DNA from: Piscinibacter sp. HJYY11 | Lineage (GTDB): Bacteria > Pseudomonadota > Gammaproteobacteria > Burkholderiales > Burkholderiaceae_C | Assembly (NCBI RefSeq): GCF_016735515.1 | Contig: NZ_JAERQZ010000001.1 | Span: 2,716,746 to 2,780,745 of the forward strand | Length of the DNA stretch: 64,000 bases | Reading direction: 5' to 3' | Shown: positions 1-11,190 of the stretch, piece by piece | Position numbering within the stretch: position 1 is the stretch's first letter | How the letters are laid out: every line of letters starts with the position of its first letter | The notes under the pieces: generated by a model | What the model was told of the DNA's origin: nothing | What the model saw: only the letters and a program-made list of their open reading frames with translations | Database searches by the model: none | Translations under genes and position numbers: made by a program

Positions 1-424
1 CCTCCGGCACCCGCTTCACCTTGTAGGCCCACTTGCGTGCGGCCTTGATCGCTGTTTCCACCGCCTCGGCGCCGCTGTTCATCGGCAGCGCGCGCGCCAT
101 GCCGGTCATGCGGGAGAGGCGTTGCAGGAAGGGGCCGAGCTGGTCGGTGTGGAAGGCGCGGCTCGTGACGGCCAGGCGCCCGGCCTGCTCGGTCAGCGCG
201 CGCACCAGCACCGGGTGGCTGTGGCCGAAGCTCACCGCCGAGTAGGCCGACATCATGTCGAGGTAGCGACGGCCGGCGTCGTCGAACAGGTAGGCGCCGG
301 CGCCGCGCGTCAGCACGACCGGCAGCGGGTGGTAGTTGTGGGCGCCGTACTGGGCTTCGAGCGCGATCGGCGCGTCGCCGGGGGCGGCGGCGGGAAAGGC
401 GGCGTGGGGCGTGGCGGTGTGCAT
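1..424 (-). CDS. rocD: Ornithine aminotransferase, N-terminal part (cut by window edge)
   Basis: This is the first 141 codons of a class III PLP-dependent aminotransferase; the rest lies before the window. The N-terminal half carries the conserved stretch YGAHNYHPLPVV, then a glycine/tyrosine-rich segment around YLDMMSAYSAVSFGHSHP and the SGAEAVETAIKAARKW region that contacts the cofactor phosphate. These match ornithine--oxo-acid transaminases, which convert ornithine to glutamate semialdehyde. The PLP lysine is outside the window. The ATG at 424 has a GGAGG about 10 bases upstream. It is divergent from an Lrp/AsnC gene, a usual local-regulator layout for amino-acid catabolic genes. Confidence 0.85.
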   Translation of the reverse strand, partial: MHTATPHAAFPAAAPGDAPIALEAQYGAHNYHPLPVVLTRGAGAYLFDDAGRRYLDMMSAYSAVSFGHSHPVLVRALTEQAGRLAVTSRAFHTDQLGPFLQRLSRMTGMARALPMNSGAEAVETAIKAARKWAYKVKRVPE

Positions 425-539
425 GGGGCAAGTCCTCCGGATCGCGTCACCTTAGGCCTCCAGAGGCGAAATGTGCTTGCCACTTGTTGCGCGATTGAAG
501 GCAACGGCGCACGATCCGTTCACCACTGGAGGAATCAGC

Positions 540-1013
540 GTGCCCCACATCCCCCTCGACCTGATCGACCGCAAGATTCTCAAGGCGTTGCAAGCCGACG
601 GACGCGCCAGCAATGTGGAACTGGCGGCCCAGGTGCACCTGTCGGCGCCGCAGTGCTTCCGGCGCGTGCGGGCGCTGGAAGAGCGCGGGGTGCTGCGCGG
701 CGTCCGGGCGATGGTCGAGCCCGAGGCGCTGGGGCTTGGGGTGATGGCCTATGTCAGCCTCAACATCGACGGTGGCCAGTTCGGCCGCGTGCGCGAGATC
801 GAGGCCGACATCCGTGCATTTCCGCAGATCCTCGAGTGCCACACAGTGTCTGGCGACAGTGACTACTTGCTCAAGGTGGTCGCGCGCGACCTGAAGAGCC
901 TGAGCCAGTTCCTCACCGACCAGCTGATGCAGGTGCCCGGCGTGGACGACGTGCGCTCGATGATCTGCCTCGAAGAGGTGAAACCCCCCTCGCCGCTGCC
1001 CGTCGACCTGTAG
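540..1013 (+). CDS. Lrp/AsnC-family transcriptional regulator
   Basis: A 157-residue protein of standard Lrp/AsnC length. The N-terminal winged helix-turn-helix (about residues 5-60) contains LDLIDRKILKALQADGR and VHLSAPQCFRRVRALEERGV. The C-terminal half is the RAM ligand-binding/oligomerisation domain, with the typical VSGDSDYLLKVVARDL stretch. I chose the GTG at 540 because GGAGGA lies 5-10 bases upstream and because it starts at the expected family position; an upstream in-frame start at 471 would run into the divergent promoter. It is divergent from the ornithine aminotransferase gene and probably controls it in response to an amino acid, by inference from position. Confidence 0.88.
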   Translation: MPHIPLDLIDRKILKALQADGRASNVELAAQVHLSAPQCFRRVRALEERGVLRGVRAMVEPEALGLGVMAYVSLNIDGGQFGRVREIEADIRAFPQILECHTVSGDSDYLLKVVARDLKSLSQFLTDQLMQVPGVDDVRSMICLEEVKPPSPLPVDL

Positions 1014-1024
1014 CGCGCAAAGTC

Positions 1025-1053
1025 TGCCAATCGCACAACTGCGGCGATTAGCA
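1025..1053. promoter_or_regulatory. Candidate operator ahead of the IclR gene
   Basis: Inverted repeat with arms TGCCAATCGC (1025-1034) and GCGATTAGCA (1044-1053), one mismatch in ten. A second shorter repeat, ATTGAT-gatg-ATCAAT, follows at 1059-1074. Acinetobacter PobR and PcaU, which are IclR relatives, bind 10-bp repeated elements, so this is a plausible autoregulatory site. Assignment is inference. Confidence 0.35.
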
Positions 1054-1114
1054 ATGGCATTGATGATGATCAATAACTACATTGGGCGAATCATTCCACG
1101 AAGCGGAACCGCCC

Positions 1115-3131
<2,017 letters not shown>

Positions 3132-3269
3132 GACCGACTGCAGCTTCCAACGGTCCGGCGCGCAGGATGCGTTCGCCGCGCTCATCGATCAGGCCAGTCG
3201 GCCTGCTGCCCGACCACATGCAGATCGTCCGCCCCGGCAGGCCTTAGGCTGGCCGCGGCCACCAAGCCC

Positions 3270-3969
3270 TCAGGCCTTCGCCACCGCCAGCCAGCGCTCC
3301 AGTTGCTCGGGCGCGGCCAGCAGCGCTTCGCTGCGGTCGCGGTGCACCACCTGCCCCCGGTCGAGCACCACCGCCTGGTGGGTGATCGGCAGGATCATGC
3401 GCGGGTTCTGCTCCACGATGATGGCCGACATGCCTTCGTCCTTCACCACACGGGCGATGCTGCGCAGCAGCTCTTCCACGATGATGGGTGCGAGGCCTTC
3501 GAGCGGCTCGTCGAGCAGCAGCAGCTTGGGGTTCAGCACCAGCGCGCGCGCCACGGCGAGCATCTGCTGTTCGCCGCCCGAGAGCTGGTTGCCCATGTTG
3601 CTCTTGCGTTCGGCGAGGCGCGGAAACATCTCGTAGGCACGCTGCACGGTCCACGGCCCCGGCCGCGCGACGGCGGTCAGGTTCTCGTGCACCGTGAGCG
3701 ACTTGAAGATGTTGCGCTCCTGCGGCACCCAGCCGATGCCGGCACCGGCGCGCAGGTAGGCGGGCATCGTCGTGATGTCCTGCCCGGCGAGCGCGATGCG
3801 GCCGGCGTGGCGGCGCGTCACGCCCACGAGCGTGTTCATCAGCGTGGTCTTGCCGGTGCCGTTACGGCCGAGGAGCGCGAGCGACTGGCCGGCCTCGAGC
3901 GTGAGGTCGATGCCCTGCACCACCACCGCTTCGCCATAGCCTGATTTCAGGCCTTCGACCTTCAACAGT

Positions 3970-3977
<8 letters not shown>
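3270..3977 (-). CDS. livF: Branched-chain-type ABC transporter ATP-binding protein
   Basis: A 235-residue LivF-type ATPase. It has Walker A GRNGTGKTT (about residues 37-45), the signature LSGGEQQMLAVARAL, and Walker [14 protein letters not shown]. It is the last gene of a five-gene minus-strand operon and overlaps the upstream livG by 8 bases, indicating translational coupling. With LivG it powers import by the LivH/LivM channel. It converges on pobA, with about 140 bases between them that hold no gene I can see. Confidence 0.93.
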
Positions 3978-4718
<741 letters not shown>

Positions 4719-4722
<4 letters not shown>

Positions 4723-5717
4723 GCCTGCCCCCCGCGCTTGAACCACGTCCAGGGCCGGACGAGGCGGTCCCGCCCGACGAGCATGAGGACCACGAGGAAG
4801 AGGCCCAGCCAGAACATCCAGTACTGCGGGGTCCAGGCCGAGAGCACGTCGTGCAGCAGCTTGAAGGCGATGGCGCCGAAGATGCCGCCGTACAGGTACG
4901 CGGTGCCACCGATCACGAGCACCAGCACGAGCTCGGCGCTGCGGTGGAACTCCAGGCCGTCGAGTGAGGCGAAGCCCGAGGTTTGCGCCATCAGCGCACC
5001 AGCCGCGCCGGCGATGGCCGCGCCCAGCGTGTAGACCGCGACCAGCCGCAGGTGCACCGACAGGCCGATGCTCTGCGTGCGCAGGCGGTTGTCGCGCAGC
5101 GCCTTGAGCGAATAGCCGAAGGGCGAGTGGACGATGCGGCGGGTGATCAGCAGGCACACGAAGAGCACTGCCAGGCTGTAGGCATAGGCCGTCTTGCCGA
5201 AGAGGTCGAACTCGAAGGTGCCGAGCAGCTTGCCCATCACCACGCCCTGAAGGCCATCGGCGCCGCCGGTCAGCCAGTCGAGCTTGTTGGCCAGCTCATA
5301 CAGCACGGCCGCCACGCCGAGCGTGATCATCAGGCGCGTGAGGTCGGAGCCGCGCATCACGAGCACGCTGCACAGCGCGCCGAGCACGGCGGTGCTCGCG
5401 ATCGTGACCACGAGGCCCACCAGCGGGTCGGGCATCACATGCTTGGCGAAGAGCGCCGCCACGTAGGCACCAAAGCCGAAGAAGGCCGCATGGCCGAGCG
5501 AGACGATGCCCGCGTAGCCGAGGATCAGGTCGAGCGACAAGGCAAAGAGCGCGAGGATCGCGATCTCGTTCAAGAGCAGCGCATGGCTGCCCGAGAGGAA
5601 GACCGAGGCGATGGCCAACACGCCCAGCGCCAGCTCCCACCAGCGCCAGCCCGAGGCGGCGCGCAGCGAGGCCTGCACTTTCTCCAGGGATGCGGTTTGA
5701 CGATCCGGCGCGCTCAT
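4719..5717 (-). CDS. livM: Branched-chain-type ABC transporter permease
   Basis: A 332-residue LivM permease with about nine hydrophobic segments. It shows the family loop GYAGIVSLGHAAFFGFGAY near residue 70 and the cytoplasmic coupling region SPFGYSLKALRDN near 205. The start at 5717 gives the MSAPDRQ N-terminus and a 4-base overlap with livH; the longer in-frame reading is a shadow of livH. It forms the inner-membrane channel with LivH. Confidence 0.92.
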
Positions 5718-6574
5718 TTCGAGCCCTTCTGGCCGAACAGGCCCTGCGGACGCCAGGTGAGAATCGCGATCATCAGCGCGTAGACGATGAAGGCCCCGAG
5801 CTTGGGGGCGTAGTACTTGCCGAACACGTCGGCAATGCCGAGCAGGAGCGCCGCGAGCAGCGGGCCGGTGATGGTGGTGGTGCCGCCGACCGAGACGACG
5901 ATCAGGAAATACACCATGAACTTGAGCGGGAAGATCGGCTCCAGGCCCAGCACCTCGGCGCCGAGCGCACCGCCCAGGCCGGCGAGGCCCGAGCCCACGG
6001 CGAAGGTCAGGAGGAACACCTGGTTCACGTTGATGCCGAGGCCTTGGGCCACTCGCGGGTCGTCGACCGCGGCGCGCAACCGGCTGCCAAACCGCGTGCG
6101 GCTCAGGATCATCTGCAGCGCGACCGTCAGCAGGCCGCACACGACGATGATGAAGAGGCGGTACTTGCCGATGCCGACGTCGGCCAGGTCGAAGCGGCCC
6201 TGCAGCCAGCTCGGCACCGAGATCATCTGCTGCTGCGAGCCGATGATGTAGTCGACCCCCGTCACCGCCATGAACACGAGGCCGATGGAGAACAGCACCT
6301 GGTCGAGGTGCGGCCGGTTGTACATCGGCCGGTACAGCGTGCGCTCGAAGGCCGCGCCGAGGATCGCCGTGAACAGGAAGGCGAGCGGCAGCGTGGCCAG
6401 GAAGGGCACGCCCAGGCGGTTCATCAGCAGCACGGTGGTGTAGCCACCGGCCATGGCGAACGCCCCGTGCGCGAGGTTGATGAAGTTCATCAGGCCCATC
6501 GTGACCGCGAGGCCGACGGACAGGACGAACAGCAGCATGCCGTAGGCGATGCCGTCGAAGAGGAGGGTCAGCAT
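5714..6574 (-). CDS. livH: Branched-chain-type ABC transporter permease
   Basis: A 286-residue LivH permease beginning LLFDGIAYGMLLFVLSVGL and containing MNFINLAHGAFAMAGGY, a hallmark of this family. The coupling region TRFGSRLRAAVDDPRVAQGLG contains the conserved R-A-x-x-x-D segment. The ATG at 6574 is chosen because the first transmembrane helix follows at once; no strong ribosome-binding site is visible. A longer start at 6628 would extend into an intergenic GC-rich repeat. Confidence 0.9.
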   Translation of the reverse strand: MLTLLFDGIAYGMLLFVLSVGLAVTMGLMNFINLAHGAFAMAGGYTTVLLMNRLGVPFLATLPLAFLFTAILGAAFERTLYRPMYNRPHLDQVLFSIGLVFMAVTGVDYIIGSQQQMISVPSWLQGRFDLADVGIGKYRLFIIVVCGLLTVALQMILSRTRFGSRLRAAVDDPRVAQGLGINVNQVFLLTFAVGSGLAGLGGALGAEVLGLEPIFPLKFMVYFLIVVSVGGTTTITGPLLAALLLGIADVFGKYYAPKLGAFIVYALMIAILTWRPQGLFGQKGSK

Positions 6575-6599
6575 GACGAGAAGAGCCGTGAACGTAGCG

Positions 6600-6679
6600 T
6601 TGCGCGCCGGAGCGCCGGGCCGCCCCAAGCCCGGCGCGCTCCCCCGCGGGGGGATGGCGCCGAAGGCGTCAGGGGGCCG
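6600..6679. repeat. GC-rich palindromic intergenic segment
   Basis: The gap between the binding-protein gene and livH holds GCTCCCCCGCGGGGGGA followed by GGCGCCgaaGGCG and CAGGGGGC. Similar G/C-run intergenic sequences recur in Burkholderiales genomes, by my recollection. It may act as an mRNA stabiliser or dispersed repeat. Only one copy is in this window. Confidence 0.35.
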
Positions 6680-7855
6680 TCACTTGGCGCCGAGCTTGCC
6701 CGGGTCCTTCACGGCTTTCTGCACGTCGAACTCCTGGTTCCAGAGCTGGCCGTTCACACGCTCGACCTTGCGGATGTAGATGTCGTGCACCACGTCGCGG
6801 GTCTGCGCGTCGATCATCACCTGGCCACGCGGGCTCTCGAAGACCTGGCCTTTCATGGCGGCCAGCAGGTCGTCGCCGCCGCCCTTGCCCTTGGTGGCTT
6901 CGAGCGCCTTGTAGATCACGCGCATGCCGTCGTAGCCGGCCACCGCCATGAAGTTGGGGCGGAACTTGTTGGCCGCCTCGAAGGCCTGCACGAACTTCTT
7001 GTTGGTCGGCGAGTTGTGCGAGGCCGAGTAGTGCTGCGCGGTCACCACGCCGAGTGCCACGTCGCCCATGTCGTTCAACTGGTCGTCGTCGGTGATGTCG
7101 CCGGTGCCGATGAGCTTGATGCCCGACTTGTCGAGGCCACGCTCGGCAAACTGCTTCATGAAGGCCGCGCCCTGGCCCGAGGGCAGGAAGACGAACACCG
7201 CATCGGGCTTGGCGTCACGCACGCGCTGCAGGAAGGGCGCGAAATCGGGGCTGCGCAGCGGCGAGCGGATCTCGGCCACGATCTCGCCGCCGTTCAGCAG
7301 GAACTGGCTCTTGAAGAACTTCTCGGCATCGATGCCAGGGGCGTAGTCGGTCACCAGCGTGACGACCTTCTTGATCTTGTTCTTGCCGGCCCACTCGCCC
7401 ATGGCGACCGCGGCCTGCGGCAGCGTGAAGCTGGTGCGCACGATGTAGGGCGAGGCGGTGGTGATGACCGAGGTGGCGGCGGCGGTCACGACCATCGGCA
7501 CCTTGGCCTGCGTGGCGATGGGCGCGGTGGCCATGGCCAGCGGCGTGAGGCCGAAGCCGGCCAGCACGTCGACCTTGTCGTTGACCACCAGCTCCTGCGC
7601 GATGCGGCGGGTGGAGTCGGCCACGCCAGCGTCGTCCTTGATGATGAGCTCGATCTTGCGGCCGGCGACGGTGCTGCCGTTCTGCGCCATGTAGAGCTTG
7701 GCGGCGGCCTCGATCTGGCGGCCGGTGGAGGCCGACTGGCCGGTCATGGGCAGGATGAAGCCGATCTTGAACGGGGCGTTCTGGGCGAACGCCTGCGCGG
7801 CAAACAGACCGAGTGCGAGGGGAAGAATCGCCTTCAAAACCTGGCGTTTTTGCAT
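6680..7855 (-). CDS. Periplasmic binding protein of the Liv-type ABC transporter
   Basis: A 391-residue LivK-like (Peripla_BP_6) protein. A signal peptide is clear: MQKRQVLKAILPLALGLFAAQAF with cleavage near AFAQ. The mature part starts FKIGFILPMTGQSASTG, typical of this class, and contains DDAGVADSTRRIAQELV and a second lobe around VAGYDGMRVIYKALEATKG. I chose the ATG at 7855 because it places the signal peptide first. It heads the liv operon. The ligand is not evident. The neighbouring pobA and van genes, and known members that bind benzoate-type acids, make an aromatic acid more likely than leucine, but this is inference. Confidence 0.88.
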   Translation of the reverse strand: MQKRQVLKAILPLALGLFAAQAFAQNAPFKIGFILPMTGQSASTGRQIEAAAKLYMAQNGSTVAGRKIELIIKDDAGVADSTRRIAQELVVNDKVDVLAGFGLTPLAMATAPIATQAKVPMVVTAAATSVITTASPYIVRTSFTLPQAAVAMGEWAGKNKIKKVVTLVTDYAPGIDAEKFFKSQFLLNGGEIVAEIRSPLRSPDFAPFLQRVRDAKPDAVFVFLPSGQGAAFMKQFAERGLDKSGIKLIGTGDITDDDQLNDMGDVALGVVTAQHYSASHNSPTNKKFVQAFEAANKFRPNFMAVAGYDGMRVIYKALEATKGKGGGDDLLAAMKGQVFESPRGQVMIDAQTRDVVHDIYIRKVERVNGQLWNQEFDVQKAVKDPGKLGAK

Positions 7856-7995
7856 GGATGGCTCCGGGTGAATCGCAAGGAGCGCACTGTGCGCCCCGGC
7901 CACGGTATTCGGCAATTGGGAACTTCAACTAGCAGCTATGCCGCTCCGGCATGTCGCTGAGGGAAACCCCTCGGGCCCGGGCCCTCCAGCGCCTT

Positions 7996-8388
7996 CTACG
8001 CCGGCAGCCTGGCGATCACCTTGATCTCGAAGTCGAAGCCCGACAGCCAGGTCACGCCGACGCCCGTGAGCGTGGGGTACGGCGGCTCACCCCAGTACTC
8101 CCCGACCACCGGCCAGATGGTCTCGAGCCGCCGCTCCGGGTCGACGACGAACACGGTCACGTCGACCACGTCGCGAAAGCTGCAGCCGGCCTCGGCAAGG
8201 ATGGCATTGAGGTTCTCGAAGGCCAGGCGCACCTGCGCCGACAGGTCCGGCTCGACCGAGCCGTCCGGGTGGCTGCCGACCTGCCCCGACACGAACAGGA
8301 AGCCGTTGGAACGGATGGCGGGCGAATAGCGGTTGCGCTCGTAAAGCGCCTGGCGTCCGGGCGGGAAGACAACATCGCGTGCAGACAT
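7996..8388 (-). CDS. RidA/YjgF/Rid-family protein
   Basis: A 130-residue Rid-family (YjgF/YER057c/UK114) protein. The family pattern is visible: YSPAIRSNGFLFVSGQVG, a central VRLAFENLNAILAEAGCSFRDVV, and a C-terminal YPTLTGVGV with FEIKVIARL. Canonical RidA enamine/imine deaminases carry an arginine at a C-terminal R-V position. Here the equivalent segment reads PYPTLTGVGVTWL without that arginine, so RidA-type deaminase activity is doubtful and it may be one of the other Rid subgroups. It is divergent from a LysR gene that probably regulates it. Confidence 0.82.
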   Translation of the reverse strand: MSARDVVFPPGRQALYERNRYSPAIRSNGFLFVSGQVGSHPDGSVEPDLSAQVRLAFENLNAILAEAGCSFRDVVDVTVFVVDPERRLETIWPVVGEYWGEPPYPTLTGVGVTWLSGFDFEIKVIARLPA

Positions 8389-8461
8389 GAGAGCTCCGGG
8401 TGGGATGGGGGAATCCACTCTATGGACCCGCGGACGCCAAATAAACAGGCAACTCGCACAA

Positions 8462-8488
8462 TGATCGTTTGGCATTCGCAAACAATCA
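8462..8488. promoter_or_regulatory. Candidate LysR operator
   Basis: Inverted repeat TGATCGTTTG (8462-8471), 7-base spacer, CAAACAATCA (8479-8488), one mismatch in ten. It contains a T-N11-A LysR core (TTTG-N7-CAAA) and sits between the divergent Rid-family and lysR genes, 24 bases before the lysR ATG. Confidence 0.5.
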
Positions 8489-8511
8489 GCCGCGCCGATG
8501 AAGGAGAACCG

Positions 8512-9453
8512 ATGGACCGTTTCGATGCGCTGAGGGCCTTCGCCCGGGTGGTCGAGGCTGGCAGCTTCACCAAGGCCGCGCAGACGCTGCACCTGAGCAA
8601 GACCACGGTGACCCAGCTCGTGCAGCAGCTGGAGTCGCGGCTGCGCGTGCGGCTGCTCCACCGCACCACGCGCCGCGTGGCGGTCACCGTCGAGGGGGCG
8701 GCCTACTACCAGCGGGTGGTGCGGCTGCTGGACGACCTGGACGAGGCCGACAGCAGCGTCTCGAGCGCGCTGGGGTCGCCCAAGGGCCGGCTGCGCGTGG
8801 ACGTGCCCAGCCCGATCGCCCGGCTGCTGCTGATGCCGGCGCTGCCGGCGTTCCACACACGCTACCCCGAGATCCAGATCGACATGGGCGTGAGCGACCG
8901 GCGGGTCGACGTGATCGGCGACCACGTCGACTGCGTGCTGCGCGGCGGCGAGGTCTCCGACCTCTCGCTCAGCGCGCGGCGCGTGGGGGAGCTCGCCCTC
9001 GGCGTCTATGCCGCGCCGGCCTACCTGGCGCGCGCCGGCCACCCGGACCACCCGGCCGAGCTGCAGGACCCGCGCCACCACATCGTCGGCTACCTGCTCG
9101 CCAGCAGCGGCACGGTCGCGACCCAGGCGATGCAACGCGGGCCGGAGCGCGTCGACCTGCAGGGCCGCTACGTGGTGGCGGTGGACGATGGCAACGCCTA
9201 CCTCGCCGCCGGACTGGCCGGCATGGGCGTGCTGTGCCTGCCCACCTACATGGCCGATGCGCACGAGCGGCGCGGCGCCCTGCACCGGCTCTTCGCCGAC
9301 TGGCAGCTCGCCCCGATGCCGGTGCACGCGGCGTGGCCGCAGAACCGCTACCTCGGCGCCCGGCTGCGGGTCTTCATCGACTGGGTCGCCGAGCTCATGG
9401 CCCGGCATGCGCCGTTGGCTGCGGGCGGCGTGTCGGATCAGTCGGCGCGGTAA
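8512..9453 (+). CDS. LysR-family transcriptional regulator
   Basis: A 313-residue LysR regulator. The N-terminal HTH shows FDALRAFARVVEAGSFTKAAQ and LHLSKTTVTQLVQQLESRL. The substrate-binding domain starts GRLRVDVPSPIARLLLMPAL. The AAGGAGAA sequence lies 5-12 bases before the ATG at 8512. It is divergent from the Rid-family gene with a LysR-like palindrome between them. Its 3' end overlaps the convergent vanB-like gene by 16 bases. The effector is unknown. Confidence 0.9.
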   Translation: MDRFDALRAFARVVEAGSFTKAAQTLHLSKTTVTQLVQQLESRLRVRLLHRTTRRVAVTVEGAAYYQRVVRLLDDLDEADSSVSSALGSPKGRLRVDVPSPIARLLLMPALPAFHTRYPEIQIDMGVSDRRVDVIGDHVDCVLRGGEVSDLSLSARRVGELALGVYAAPAYLARAGHPDHPAELQDPRHHIVGYLLASSGTVATQAMQRGPERVDLQGRYVVAVDDGNAYLAAGLAGMGVLCLPTYMADAHERRGALHRLFADWQLAPMPVHAAWPQNRYLGARLRVFIDWVAELMARHAPLAAGGVSDQSAR

Positions 9454-10412
9454 GCGCTGTCGAGCACCACGCCGCCGCCGCTCACGCGCGACACGCAGGC
9501 GCACAGTCGCTGGTTGGCCTGGTGCTCGTGCGGGCTGAAGAACACGTCGCGGTGGTCGATCTGGCCCTGCACCGAGATCACGTCCATCGCACACAGCCCG
9601 CATTCGCCCTTGCAGCAGTCGGACAGGGTCTCGACGCCGTGCTCTTCCAGCACGTCGAGCAGCGTGCGATCGGGTGGCACCTCGATGCGCAGCTTGTGGC
9701 GGGGCAGCTCCACCCAGAAGGGCTCGGCCGCATGGTGGCCGCTGTTGCCGAAGGTCTCGAAGCGCAGGTCGGCTGGCGCGCGGCCCGCGGCAGCCCAGGC
9801 GTCGCGTGCGGCATCGAGCATGCCGAGCGGGCCGCAGACGAGCATCCGCGCACCCGGAGCGAGCGCGGCGATCTCGCGGTCGAGGCTCAGGCGCTCGTCG
9901 GCATCGCTGCAGTAGGTCTGCAGGCGCTCGCCCAGGCTTTGCTGCAGCACGTCGGCGTAGACGAGCTCGGCCGCATTGCGCGCGGCGTAGCGCATGCGCA
10001 CGTCGGCACCCTTGGCCGCGAGCATCTGCGCCATGCCGACCAGCGGGGTGATGCCGATGCCGCCGGCCACGAGCAGGAACTGCGGCGCGTTGAAGGCCAG
10101 CTCGAAATGGTTGTCGGGTTCGCCGATGGTCAGCTCTTCGCCGGCTTCGAGCGACCACATGTGACGCGAGCCGCCGTGGCCCGGCTCGGCACGCTTCACC
10201 GCGATGCGATAGACCGCCGGGTCGTGCAGGCCCACCAGTGAATAGGAGCGTGTCTCTTCACGCCCGTCGATCATCACCTTGACCTTGAGGTGGCTGCCGA
10301 CCGTCCACGGCTTCACGCCGCCTTCCGGGCGGATCTCGAACTCGCGCACCGTGGGGCTGAGGTCGCGGTGGGCGCGGATGTGCGCGGGGTGCCAGGTGTT
10401 GCTGCTCTTCAT
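9438..10412 (-). CDS. vanB: Vanillate O-demethylase reductase subunit
   Basis: A 324-residue iron-sulfur flavoprotein reductase of the phthalate-dioxygenase-reductase type. Domain order is flavin-binding (about 10-105, with RSYSLVG), NAD-binding (about 108-220, with GGIGITPLVGM and CGPLGMLDA), and a C-terminal plant-type [2Fe-2S] ferredoxin (about 240-324) with CCKGECGLC and a distal Cys in RLCACV. It passes electrons from NADH to the Rieske centre of VanA. It is the third gene of vanA-vanR-vanB, 19 bases after vanR. Confidence 0.9.
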   Translation of the reverse strand: MKSSNTWHPAHIRAHRDLSPTVREFEIRPEGGVKPWTVGSHLKVKVMIDGREETRSYSLVGLHDPAVYRIAVKRAEPGHGGSRHMWSLEAGEELTIGEPDNHFELAFNAPQFLLVAGGIGITPLVGMAQMLAAKGADVRMRYAARNAAELVYADVLQQSLGERLQTYCSDADERLSLDREIAALAPGARMLVCGPLGMLDAARDAWAAAGRAPADLRFETFGNSGHHAAEPFWVELPRHKLRIEVPPDRTLLDVLEEHGVETLSDCCKGECGLCAMDVISVQGQIDHRDVFFSPHEHQANQRLCACVSRVSGGGVVLDSAYRAD

Positions 10413-10431
10413 CTGTCGGTTGCTTCCAGGT

Positions 10432-11190
10432 CTATCGGGTGGCGCGGCGGCGGATCAGGCTCGCGCCGGGCAGGCGCTGCAGGCTCTGGTGGCTTTGCAG
10501 CGCTTCGCGCAGGTTCTGGTGGGCGATGCGCGCGTGTTCGCGCATCAGGGCTTCGGCGCGCGCGCCTTCGCGCTGCACGATGGCGTTGAGCACCGCGCGA
10601 TGCTGGGCCTGCGCGACGACGAGCGTGTCGCGCGCATCGGGGCCGGTGGAGCGGGCGAGCACGAAGCCGTTGGGCGAGGCGAAGGGCAAGGTCTTGGCGC
10701 GTTCGAGTTGCCGCGAGACGAGGTCGCTGCCGGCCATCTCGCTCAAGAGGTCATGGAAGCGCCCGTTCTGTTCGACATAGCCGTTGAACGAGTCTTCGCT
10801 CAGCTCGGGCTGGGCCAGCAGGTCGTCGATGCGGGCGATGCAGTCGCGCGCTTCGGCGAGCAACACGGACGTGACGCCGCGCTCGGCCGCAAGCCGTGCA
10901 GCCAGCCCTTCGAGCGTGCCGCGCACTTCGATCGCGTCGTGGATGTCGGCTTCGGAGAAGTCCTTCACCGCGAAGCCACCGTTGGGCAGCGCTTCGAGCA
11001 GGCCTTCTTCCTGCAGGCGCACCAGCGCCATGCGGATCGGCGTGCGCGAGGCGCCGAGCAGGTCGACGAGCGTGAGCTCGGCGATGCGGCTGCCGGGCTT
11101 CAGCTCGCCGCCGACGATCAGCTCGCGCAGCTTCAGCTGCACGCGCACTGTCTGCGAGGTGCCGATGTCGTCGTCGAGCTTGGCGCTCAT
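10432..11190 (-). CDS. vanR: GntR-family (FadR/VanR type) regulator
   Basis: A 252-residue GntR regulator. The winged HTH (about residues 15-80) contains LRELIVGGELKPGSRI and LLGASRTPIRMALVRLQEEG. The all-helical FCD effector domain has HDAIEVRGTLEGLAARLAAERG, a conserved metal-site-type histidine region in NGRFHDLL, and a final EHARIAHQNL. The start at 11190 overlaps the vanA stop by 4 bases. In other organisms VanR is a repressor released by vanillate, usually encoded beside vanAB rather than between the two subunit genes as here. Confidence 0.87.
   Translation of the reverse strand: MSAKLDDDIGTSQTVRVQLKLRELIVGGELKPGSRIAELTLVDLLGASRTPIRMALVRLQEEGLLEALPNGGFAVKDFSEADIHDAIEVRGTLEGLAARLAAERGVTSVLLAEARDCIARIDDLLAQPELSEDSFNGYVEQNGRFHDLLSEMAGSDLVSRQLERAKTLPFASPNGFVLARSTGPDARDTLVVAQAQHRAVLNAIVQREGARAEALMREHARIAHQNLREALQSHQSLQRLPGASLIRRRATR

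Noticed and set aside
7959..7972. GAGGG-aaac-CCCTC hairpin as a terminator
   Set aside because: Short stem with no T-run on either strand.
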